A DNA stretch of 10,821 bases from Candidatus Aminicenantota bacterium. GTDB taxonomy: Bacteria; Acidobacteriota; Aminicenantia; UBA2199. The stretch spans positions 6,583,170 to 6,593,990 of the forward strand of contig CP070627.1 of the NCBI GenBank assembly GCA_020355945.1. The letters are read 5' to 3'. Shown in pieces: positions 5,939-10,821 of the stretch (the stretch's first letter is position 1; every line of letters starts with the position of its first letter). The notes beneath the pieces are model-generated. The model made no database searches and was not told the DNA's origin. It was given only the letters and a program-made list of their open reading frames with translations. The translations under genes and the position numbers were made by a program.

Positions 5939-6060
5939 CATAACCTGGCGCTTTTAAGGTTTAAGGTTTTTCCAGGTGAAGGATTAGTGCATTCTTCCTT
6001 GGCACCTTATCTTTTATCTTCTTATTTTACTCCGGTACAAAGATTTTTTAGCCAGTTATT
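5938..6060 (-). other. Possible degenerate attC site after the SRPBCC gene
   Basis: On the minus strand AATAACTGGC (6060-6051) faces GCGCCAGGTTATGG (5951-5938), giving a bulged inverted repeat of about 9 pairs whose outer parts resemble attC R''/L'' and L'/R' boxes. The length of about 123 bp is within the range of long attC sites. R'' breaks the RYYYAAC consensus and R' (GTTATGG) is only partly GTTRRRY. A REP hairpin abuts the outer end and a REP fragment sits inside. It may be a decayed attC or chance. Confidence 0.25.
5999..6011 (+). repeat. Short REP fragment
   Basis: TTGGCACCTTATC repeats the 3' part of the dispersed repeat seen at 2071-2100, 4883-4902 and 7381-7401. It lies in the noncoding DNA between the REP hairpin and the SRPBCC gene. 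Confidence 0.5.
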
Positions 6061-6073
6061 CCGTGATTATTGG

Positions 6074-6508
6074 TCATTTTTCGCAAAAGGCTTTCACCGC
6101 ATCCATATCCTTTTCAATCGCCTTTTTGATAATGCCCTTTACCATCGGATTTATTAGTTTTGGTAACAATTTATACGCTTTCGCATCCATCGTCATTGTT
6201 AATTCGGTGTGCTCTTTTTTCGATTCAACGGTAAATAAAGTATCCCACACAGTGCCATGATTATCAGCCACGATCCGAACCCGATCATTTTCGCTATACT
6301 CTTTGACTTCCAGTTCCGTCGCAGCTTCTTTTCCTTTCATAAGACGCGTTTCACGAAATCGAGTGCCCACTCCTGATTTAACATCAGATAGGATTTCAAC
6401 CTTCACAATATGTGGGATTGCTTGTGAAAACTGATTGATGTCGGCTACTGTTTTAAAAACCACATCAACCGGTGCATCTATGGTTCGTGTAACGATTGTT
6501 CGTGTCAT
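6074..6508 (-). CDS. SRPBCC-fold (START/Bet v1-like, polyketide-cyclase type) protein
   Basis: This complete 144-residue protein opens I-D-A-P-V-D-V-V-F-K-T-V-A-D (10-23), the usual first strand and helix of the SRPBCC superfamily. A central V-G-T-R-F-R-E-T (47-54) and a long C-terminal helix from about 112 close the pocket. Such folds bind small hydrophobic molecules; the ligand is unknown. The ATG at 6508 has an excellent CAGGAGG ribosome site. It directly follows, in reading direction, the attC site at 6565-6634 that ends the TIR cassette, so it can be read as the next cassette in the array; its own attC is doubtful (5938-6060). Confidence 0.88.
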   Translation of the reverse strand: MTRTIVTRTIDAPVDVVFKTVADINQFSQAIPHIVKVEILSDVKSGVGTRFRETRLMKGKEAATELEVKEYSENDRVRIVADNHGTVWDTLFTVESKKEHTELTMTMDAKAYKLLPKLINPMVKGIIKKAIEKDMDAVKAFCEK

Positions 6509-6564
6509 GTTGCCTCCTGTTTATTTTGTAAGTTAAGTCTTCACTTCGCTGCATGTCTCTCACT

Positions 6565-6634
6565 GGCTAACAACAGAGCTCACCTGGCCGAAACCACATT
6601 GCGGGTGAAGGTCAGGTGCAGTGAATTGTTAAAA
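6565..6634 (-). other. attC: attC-like recombination site ending the TIR cassette
   Basis: Reading the minus strand, R'' is TTTTAAC (6634-6628), L'' contains CACTGCACCTGACC, L' contains GGCCAGGTGAGCTCTG and R' is GTTAGCC (6571-6565). L'' and L' pair except for one or two extrahelical bases, as in folded attC sites. The 70-bp length, position 1 base after the TIR stop region and same-strand orientation all fit. R'' has T instead of a purine in position 1 and R' has C at position 6. The L' element GTGAGCT is shared with the other site at 7530-7601. Predicted exchange point is between 6571 and 6570. Confidence 0.75.
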
Positions 6635-6635
6635 G

Positions 6636-7328
6636 CTATTCAAGGTTAAGAATCTTTTTTATTTTTTGTTTATCCTGTTGATTAAGTTTATACCCTGTAA
6701 ACCATGTTGTTCCAAATAAAGATCTATAAGACTTTTTGAACTTCTTTTTTTTCAAATCCCAAAAGATATAAAGAGTTTCATCCCCATCAAATTCCTGATG
6801 TATTAATATAAAATTATCTCCCCATGATTTTCTTTTTTCAAACTCAGAAATATCAATAATTGATCTATCGATAAGTTCAGCTACATATAGATCTAATTCA
6901 TCTGGAATTTCATTTTTTATTGGGATTATTACATTTAAAATTTTTTCTATACCCTTTTCATAAGAAATAAAGAGATCCACCCATTGCAGATCATTTAATT
7001 TTGCATATGATGGTTTACACTCATCGAGACGCACAGGTATAATATAAATCTCATCAACTGGTAATTCATCAAGTAAATCCATAGCTATCCTCTGTTCTTT
7101 TTGTATATAACCCTTTTTAGATACTGAAGTACGTGATAACAAGATTAAAAAGTATGAACTTTCTTTTATCGCCTTCACAATTTCATTCTTCCAATTCTGG
7201 CCAGGAAGGAGATCTTCGCTATCCATCCAAGGTTTTACGCCTTTACTCTTCAGATCATGATAAATCTGTTTTGCTTTTCCACTATCTTCCCGGGCATAGC
7301 TTATAAAAACTTTTTTTTTTATTTTCAT
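6636..7328 (-). CDS. TIR-domain protein, probable integron-cassette defence effector
   Basis: The protein is 230 residues. A TIR domain (TIR_2 type) covers about 4-125: V-F-I-S-Y-A-R-E-D (7-15), W-M-D-S-E-D-L-L-P-G (34-43), F-L-I-L-L-S (60-65) and I-Y-I-I-P-V-R-L. Glu78 in I-Q-K-E-Q lies where the catalytic Glu of NAD+-cleaving TIRs is expected. The tail (about 140-230, with Y-I-F-W-D-L-K-K and a Trp-rich region) is a small domain I do not recognise; it may sense a trigger or oligomerise. Bacterial TIRs commonly deplete NAD+ or make signals in phage defence, but no partner of a known TIR system is adjacent. The ATG at 7328 has AAGGG upstream and is followed by ten A residues in codons 3-6. 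Base composition is far more AT-rich than the HNH neighbour, as expected for unrelated cassettes. Confidence 0.9.
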   Translation of the reverse strand: MKIKKKVFISYAREDSGKAKQIYHDLKSKGVKPWMDSEDLLPGQNWKNEIVKAIKESSYFLILLSRTSVSKKGYIQKEQRIAMDLLDELPVDEIYIIPVRLDECKPSYAKLNDLQWVDLFISYEKGIEKILNVIIPIKNEIPDELDLYVAELIDRSIIDISEFEKRKSWGDNFILIHQEFDGDETLYIFWDLKKKKFKKSYRSLFGTTWFTGYKLNQQDKQKIKKILNLE

Positions 7329-7380
7329 ATGATAACCCTTTTAATATGCATGTGGGACGCATATAATTGTGTGAGTGCTA

Positions 7381-7401
7381 TTCTTGCCTGGCACCTTATC
7401 T
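7381..7401 (+). repeat. REP-like repeat, partial copy 3
   Basis: TTCTTGCCTGGCACCTTATC and one further T match the 3' half of the copies at 2035-2091 and 4847-4902; the A/T-rich 5' half is absent. It lies 15 bases beyond the stop of the 33-codon remnant, between the remnant and the TIR gene, and may have truncated that gene. Confidence 0.6.
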
Positions 7402-7415
7402 CCCAACCGTTGCTA

Positions 7416-7517
7416 TCAAAATGGGCTCGGCCGATTCTCCAACCAACGCCAAGTATTCATGAGATCGTCCTTGCCGCGCTCGAATGGTACGGTTAGCTCA
7501 TTCCAGGTGATTGTCAT
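7416..7517 (-). pseudogene. 33-codon remnant of a cassette gene
   Basis: An ATG at 7517, 10 bases after AGGAG, opens a frame reading M-T-I-T-W-N-E-L-T-V-P-F-E-R-G and stops at 7416. Its sequence has ordinary coding character (mixed codons, three Trp in 33) and higher GC than the TIR gene, but it is too short to be a domain and ends beside the REP fragment at 7381-7401. It begins 13 bases after the decayed attC at 7530-7601, the place of a cassette gene start. The likeliest reading is a cassette gene cut off by a repeat insertion or deletion; a genuine short peptide cannot be excluded. Family not recognised. Confidence 0.45.
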
Positions 7518-7529
7518 TTTTGTTCTCCT

Positions 7530-7601
7530 GTCATAAAGAAAAGCTCACCCACTGGCGAACAGCGATGCTGGAAGTCTGTCGGGTGTAACGCTTAGTTGGG
7601 C
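7530..7601 (-). other. attC: Decayed attC-like site ending the HNH cassette
   Basis: On the minus strand R'' is a perfect GCCCAAC (7601-7595), overlapping the last codons and stop of the HNH gene. L'' contains AAGCGTTACACCC and L' contains GGGTGAGCTTTTC; they pair with two or three unpaired bases. The expected R' position, five bases after GAGCT as in the two better sites, reads TTATGAC (7536-7530), lacking the G of the obligatory G^TT exchange point. The site looks like a true attC that has lost its core by a small deletion or substitution. Confidence 0.6.
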
Positions 7602-8248
7602 AGCGATAGGTAGTCCGCCAATTCCTCAGTGATAATGAATCTATCCACGTTGTTGTAGGTGATATCCTCGACCAGGCCGTAATTCTCTAGTATACGGATT
7701 TTGTTCCTTAAGTCAGTATGATCATCGTAGTAGTAGGCCAGTTCGCTTCCGCTGGCCCAATAGCTCCAAGTTTTCTTGAGCAGGACGAATTCCCGTTTCA
7801 AAGGATGTTTGGTGAGATCCTCCCGCATCTCGACCAAGAGATCGGGCATTAAGGTTTCAAGCTTATCAAAAGGCGTTGCTGTCAATTCTGTGGAGATACC
7901 TTCACGGGATTCTAATTCCTTAAGAGCTGCGGCTTCTGCCATATTCTTCCAATCCTTTAGCTTTGCAACTGTGTATCTAGCTTCGTCAGAATCAATCAAC
8001 TTTGCGCACTTCTGGCAAAGCCAGATTCCGTTGTCTAGTGCCTTTCTCTGTTCTGTATTCAGTGAGCCATCATATCGAGGTCCTTCAAGTGAAGCAGCAG
8101 TGATATGTGCAGCGACACCAATATTTATTGATCCCTCGGGTGCAGTTTGCGGGCCACAGGTGGATTGCCGACAGTCCGGATTCGAGCACCGATACCCGAC
8201 TCGCTTTGCCAAGAGTTCCTTTATTTTGTTTGAGAAATCGTCACGCAT
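7592..8248 (-). CDS. HNH-type nuclease domain protein with C-terminal accessory domain
   Basis: This 218-residue protein has an N-terminal HNH-type domain (about 10-100): C-S-N-P-D-C (21-26), G-V-A-A-H-I (44-49) with His48, N-G-I-W-L-C-Q-K-C (73-81) and L-I-D at 84-86. Cys21, 26, 78 and 81 would hold zinc, and His48/Asn73 are active-site candidates; Ala82 is where many HNH enzymes have the last His. From memory this subfamily often has Ala there. Residues 120-218 form a second part with W-S-Y-W-A-S-G and a probable winged helix (180-215). HNH domains with variable C-termini are common in anti-phage systems, such as those fused to SAVED in CBASS; no SAVED is here. The ATG at 8248 lies 22 bases after the attC exchange point with only a weak ribosome site, and its stop overlaps the next attC: a typical compact cassette. 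Confidence 0.87.
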   Translation of the reverse strand: MRDDFSNKIKELLAKRVGYRCSNPDCRQSTCGPQTAPEGSINIGVAAHITAASLEGPRYDGSLNTEQRKALDNGIWLCQKCAKLIDSDEARYTVAKLKDWKNMAEAAALKELESREGISTELTATPFDKLETLMPDLLVEMREDLTKHPLKREFVLLKKTWSYWASGSELAYYYDDHTDLRNKIRILENYGLVEDITYNNVDRFIITEELADYLSLPN

Positions 8249-8263
8249 ACTTTATTACTTGTT

Positions 8264-8323
8264 GTCCAACATTTGAGCTCAGCGATCTGCGGTAAACAGA
8301 TTCGCTAGATCGATTGGTTAGGC
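8264..8323 (-). other. attC: attC recombination site (best example)
   Basis: Reading the minus strand: R'' is GCCTAAC (8323-8317), matching RYYYAAC; L'' contains GATCTAGCGAATCTG; L' contains CAGATCGCTGAGCTC; R' is GTTGGAC (8270-8264), matching GTTRRRY. The two L boxes pair over about 13 bases with one clear extrahelical A, the feature that sets strand choice in folded attC sites. At 60 bp it has the classic '59-base element' size, begins 7 bases after the stop of the DUF6398 gene and has the same orientation as the genes. The exchange point is between 8270 and 8269. Confidence 0.88.
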
Positions 8324-8329
8324 ATTCTA

Positions 8330-8773
8330 TTATAATAATCCAGCCTCTTTCGCCATTTTTTTTGTTAGAACAATCCCATTTGGCAATTGTACAAAAGAAA
8401 AAGAATCAGATATTTCCGGATTACAAAAGCCCTCCTCTCCTATCCTTATCTTGCAGGCTTTTTCAATATCTGTTGCTTTATTTCCTCCAGTAGATTTTTT
8501 GGTTCCGAAAAAATCACATATCGTATCTGGTGAAATATGTATCGGATTTTGAGAGTCAAATAGGAAATTGAGTCGAGCAATGACATAAATAATTGCAGAT
8601 GCCCAAATTTCAATTTTACCGGATGTAATGGAATAAGTTTTTTTCCTGTTCAATTTTTCAAGGAGCTTTATCGCATAGCCATGTAATTCATCATTCAAGT
8701 ATCGATTACAGAACTCATTAATTAAATTCCCGATTTTTTTTGCTCTTTCCTGCTTTTTTTCTTTTTCATTCAT
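8330..8773 (-). CDS. DUF6398-like protein, gene of the first visible cassette
   Basis: The protein is 147 residues. Residues 20-110 match by eye what I recall of DUF6398: F-C-N-R-Y-L-N-D-E, K-I-E-I-W-A-S-A-I-I-Y (53-63), N-F-L-F-D (69-73), and a helix-turn-helix-like I-S-P-D-T-I-C-D-F-F-G-T-K-K-S-T (79-95) followed by N-K-A-T-D-I-E-K. The fold is probably cyclin/TFIIB-like helical with nucleic-acid-binding potential; no activity is known to me. The first 15 residues are highly charged. The ATG at 8773 has AGAGGAAC upstream. It is followed by the best attC in the window. No attC or attI core was found upstream, so its own cassette start is undefined. Confidence 0.82.
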   Translation of the reverse strand: MNEKEKKQERAKKIGNLINEFCNRYLNDELHGYAIKLLEKLNRKKTYSITSGKIEIWASAIIYVIARLNFLFDSQNPIHISPDTICDFFGTKKSTGGNKATDIEKACKIRIGEEGFCNPEISDSFSFVQLPNGIVLTKKMAKEAGLL

Positions 8774-8793
8774 TTTGTTCCTCTCATTTCAAT

Positions 8794-8823
8794 ATATTTT
8801 GCATATCACGGATTCTTTGTCAA
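8794..8823 (-). promoter_or_regulatory. Weak candidate promoter for the cassette array
   Basis: A perfect TTGACA is at 8823-8818 on the minus strand, but the best -10 at 18 bases (AAATAT, 8799-8794) matches only half of the consensus. It would start transcription just ahead of the DUF6398-like gene, leaving little leader before the AGAGGAAC site. A second, better spaced candidate is carried by the repeat at 8957-8985. Confidence 0.3.
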
Positions 8824-8944
8824 AAGGAGGGATAATAACGCTTATTAAGCATAGGCTCCCGCCCTTAGGGAATGCTCATTCTCTTTACCCACTTTAACCC
8901 TGCCAACTTAGATGTTTTCTTCCACCAAATCATCGCCGATTTTT

Positions 8945-9005
8945 CCAGAAGGTTTCATTTTACTTCATCAGGAGAAAAATTTCAACTTCCAGAAGAAAAA
9001 AGTTA
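8945..9005. repeat. Dispersed 61-bp repeat, copy B
   Basis: This is the second copy of the element at 553-614, with about 54 of 62 positions shared and one single-base gap. It has the same orientation relative to the window: the shared promoter-like pair reads leftwards in both copies. Confidence 0.75.
8957..8985 (-). promoter_or_regulatory. Promoter-like pair in repeat B, directed into the cassette array
   Basis: On the minus strand TTGAAA (8985-8980) and TAAAAT (8962-8957) are 17 bases apart, identical to the pair in copy A although several bases between them differ. Transcription would start near 8950, about 175 bases before the DUF6398-like gene, and continue through the cassettes. Confidence 0.45.
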
Positions 9006-9157
9006 CGTGAGGTCTGAAAGAATTTGCCGATAGTTTCAAATCAATTTCAATAGAGAAATCCGATTAAGTACAGGGGGATGACGTTGGCATGGCCAATTTC
9101 AATCCGCTGCTTTTTATCCAATTTTGTTTGTAATTTGGGATTTGTGATTTGGAATTT

Positions 9158-9196
9158 CCGGGCAAGCGAGGTTCTTATTGGTTAAGGCTTGTCCGG
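9158..9196 (+). repeat. Hairpin upstream of the glycerol-3-phosphate dehydrogenase promoter
   Basis: CCGGGCAAG (9158-9166) pairs with CTTGTCCGG (9188-9196) with one G-T wobble and a 21-base loop. No T-tract follows, so it is not a standard terminator. It lies about 30 bases before the -35 at 9225. Confidence 0.45.
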
Positions 9197-9224
9197 GCAA
9201 TGTCCTCTGTGGCTAAATATATAA

Positions 9225-9253
9225 TTGACAAAACCAGACAATTCATATATGAT
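9225..9253 (+). promoter_or_regulatory. Promoter of the glycerol-3-phosphate dehydrogenase-like gene
   Basis: A perfect TTGACA (9225-9230) and TATGAT (9248-9253) are 17 bases apart. The predicted start is near 9260, about 30 bases ahead of the ATG at 9290. It is the strongest-looking promoter in the window. Confidence 0.7.
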
Positions 9254-9289
9254 GAAGCCTGCAAAAATGAATATGGAACCTAAAGAAAC

Positions 9290-10821
9290 ATGGCAAAAAT
9301 AGCAAGAGACCTGGAAAAATGTTCGCAAGAGTCGTATGATCTGATTATTGTAGGCGGTGGCATTTACGGCATCATGCTTTCTTTTGAAGCGGTACGCCGG
9401 AACTTACGACCATTGCTGTTAGAAAGGAACGATTTTATCAGCGCCACCAGCTTGAACCATCTACGTACCCTCCACGGCGGGGTGAGATATCTCCAATCCA
9501 TGGATCTGCATCGGTTTAGAGAGTCTGTGAGCGAGCGCAAATGGTTTTTGAAATATTTCCGGCAATTTGTCAATGTCATGCCCTGCTTAATGCCATTGTA
9601 CGGCAAAGGCCTTTATCGGAACTCCATTTTCAGGATCGGGCTGCTGCTGAATGATATTCTCTCCTCCGGTCGCAATATCTCTGTTGATAAAGAAAGACAC
9701 CTGCCCAATGGCAAAGTTATTGGTCCTCAAAAGACCAGGGAAATTTTCCCCGCTGTAGATAACCGGGGGTTAACCGGAAGCGCGTTATGGTATGATGCCA
9801 ATGTGGAAGAATACCAGCGGTTAATGATGGAATTGCTCAAGCTGGCTGTGACATCCGGAGCAAAGGCTTTGAATTATGTTGACGTAGGAGCATTATTAAA
9901 AGAAAGAGATTGTGTTATGGGCGTTCAAGCAGTGGATGAGGAAACCGGGAAAGCATATGAGTTTAAAGCGCCGGTGGTAATAAACGCAGCAGGTCCCTGG
10001 TGCCGGGAAGTGGCCGCGGCATTGGACAGGGACTACGTCCCTTTGTTTAAAAAACGCCTACTGGTATGGAATGTCCTGTTTAACAAAGAAGCACTCTCGG
10101 CACATGCCCTGGGATTAACACCAACAAAAGGCGGTGGACATAATTACTTCTTTCATCCCTGGAAAAACCGCTTGCTGATAGGCACCGGTGAAGCAGTAGT
10201 AGAGAAAAGCAATACCGAAACCACCGTACCTGAAAATGAAATGGAAAAATTTATAAAAGATATCAATACCATGGTGCCTGGTTTGAAGATAACCGAAACA
10301 GATATCCAACGAGTTTATTCCGGCATCCTACCCGCAGAAGAAAACGGCACCATGACCAAACGGGAAAAAATTCTCGATCATTCTACAAATGGTGGACCAA
10401 AAGGACTGTTCACTATTTCAGGTATAAAATTCACCACTTCCCGCCGGGTGGCAGATAAAACCCTGAATCGCGTATTCCCAAAAGCTAAAAAAAATCCCCA
10501 TGAAAAAATCCTGGAAAAAATGGAGATCAAAAATATCTCTTTTCATTACGATTGGGACTCTCCCAATGAAAAAGATTTGAGTCTACTCAAAGAAATCGTC
10601 GAGAATGAATCGGTGCTGCACCTCAGTGACCTCATCCTCAGGCGTACGTCTTTGGGCGACCACCCGGGACGGGCTGTAAAAATTCTTCCCACAATCAAGC
10701 CCATTTTTGACTGGGATGATAAACGATGGGAGATTGAAATAGATCGATTAAAAAGCTTTTTTGCCTCCGGCGGCCAGGGGGCTCTTTTGAAAAACCGCCC
10801 CCTGGACCCCCACAAAACTTT
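9290..10821 (+). CDS. FAD-dependent glycerol-3-phosphate dehydrogenase-like protein (3' end beyond window)
   Basis: An open frame runs from ATG 9290 to the window end (510 codons); a stop at 9281 rules out a longer N-terminus. The FAD-binding motif is V-G-G-G-I-Y-G (21-27) with Glu45 (L-L-L-E-R) at the ribose-binding strand end. T-L-H-G-G-V-R-Y-L (60-68) corresponds to the I-H-G-G-L-R-Y-L of GlpD/GlpA. N-A-A-G-P-W and I-S-G-I-K-F-T-T-S-R follow, and a DAO_C-type end is seen in L-I-L-R-R-T-S-L-G-D. The family oxidises glycerol-3-phosphate to dihydroxyacetone phosphate and passes electrons to quinone at the membrane. The S-S-R/K region before HGG is replaced by S-L-N-H-L-R, so substrate use may differ. 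The recognisable domain ends near residue 491; the rest (G-G-Q-G-A-L-L-K-N-R-P-L-D-P-H-K) reads through an inverted repeat. The ribosome site is weak. Confidence 0.87.
   Translation, partial: MAKIARDLEKCSQESYDLIIVGGGIYGIMLSFEAVRRNLRPLLLERNDFISATSLNHLRTLHGGVRYLQSMDLHRFRESVSERKWFLKYFRQFVNVMPCLMPLYGKGLYRNSIFRIGLLLNDILSSGRNISVDKERHLPNGKVIGPQKTREIFPAVDNRGLTGSALWYDANVEEYQRLMMELLKLAVTSGAKALNYVDVGALLKERDCVMGVQAVDEETGKAYEFKAPVVINAAGPWCREVAAALDRDYVPLFKKRLLVWNVLFNKEALSAHALGLTPTKGGGHNYFFHPWKNRLLIGTGEAVVEKSNTETTVPENEMEKFIKDINTMVPGLKITETDIQRVYSGILPAEENGTMTKREKILDHSTNGGPKGLFTISGIKFTTSRRVADKTLNRVFPKAKKNPHEKILEKMEIKNISFHYDWDSPNEKDLSLLKEIVENESVLHLSDLILRRTSLGDHPGRAVKILPTIKPIFDWDDKRWEIEIDRLKSFFASGGQGALLKNRPLDPHKT
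10774..10805 (+). repeat. GC-rich inverted repeat within the 3' part of the dehydrogenase frame
   Basis: CCAGGGGGC (10774-10782) and GCCCCCTGG (10797-10805) are exact reverse complements with a 14-base loop, followed by ACCCCCACAAAACTTT. The composition differs from the surrounding AT-rich gene and the frame passes through it without a stop. It looks like a mobile repeat placed at the end of the coding region, or a hairpin acting near the gene end. Confidence 0.6.

Larger units (their letters stand above)
8824..9224. other. Intergenic region between the cassette array and the glycerol-3-phosphate dehydrogenase gene
   Basis: No convincing gene is seen here. The region holds an 11-base palindrome GCTTAATAAGC near 8840-8850, dispersed repeat copy B (8945-9005), an AT-rich degenerate tandem of ATTTGG-like units around 9130-9157 and a hairpin at 9158-9196. 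A 16-codon minus-strand frame starting M-K-P-S-G-K-I-G begins within repeat B but lacks other support. If an integron attI or integrase remnant existed it would be expected on this side; none was recognised. Confidence 0.6.

Noticed and set aside
7776..8276. Plus-strand 166-codon frame opposite the HNH gene
   Set aside because: It is an antisense shadow of a gene with clear conserved HNH motifs and its product has no domain-like features.
10115..10815. Minus-strand frames inside the dehydrogenase region
   Set aside because: They lie antisense to an uninterrupted 510-codon frame with FAD-binding and DAO_C motifs.

Overview
The window (10,821 bp) looks like an accessory stretch of a bacterial chromosome. 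It has sigma70-type promoters, Shine-Dalgarno sites, an exported protein with a signal peptide, and an FAD-dependent glycerol-3-phosphate dehydrogenase-like gene at the right edge. GC is low to moderate and uneven by eye: the TIR gene and the three-gene block at 2139-4286 are very AT-rich, while the HNH gene is nearer balanced. Dispersed REP-like repeats and many 'family of unknown function' genes suggest a large, repeat-rich genome. I cannot place the organism from sequence alone.

Layout. Positions 1-531 hold two overlapping minus-strand genes: a conserved hypothetical with two CxxC pairs and a Lys/Arg-rich tail, and the first codons of a coupled downstream gene. Divergent from them, 738-1973 encodes an AAA/DUF4143 ATPase whose promoter and leader carry four copies of an ATTCCGAT box. 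Positions 2139-4286 hold a tight minus-strand operon of three accessory genes (a TIGR04255-like protein, a helical hypothetical protein and a PIN-like protein) behind a clear promoter. A GNAT acetyltransferase (4403-4828) and an exported protein (4929-5807) follow on the same strand, separated by REP-like repeats.

The most interesting part is 5.9-8.8 kb. Four minus-strand genes (SRPBCC protein, TIR-domain protein, HNH-type nuclease and DUF6398-like protein) are separated by sites with the architecture of integron attC recombination sites. One is near perfect (8264-8323), one good (6565-6634), one decayed (7530-7601), and one is only a possibility (5938-6060). All sites point the same way as the genes, and no integrase is in the window. 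This matches a CALIN (cluster of attC sites lacking an integrase) carrying probable defence-type effectors. A decayed small cassette and a REP copy lie between the TIR and HNH genes.

The right flank (8774-9289) is noncoding. It holds a 61-bp repeat nearly identical to one at 553-614. Both copies preserve a minus-strand promoter-like pair; the left copy points at the CxxC gene and the right copy points into the cassette array. From 9290 to the window end runs the glycerol-3-phosphate dehydrogenase-like gene, whose reading frame ends in a GC-rich inverted repeat that looks like added sequence. No tRNA, rRNA or CRISPR array was seen.
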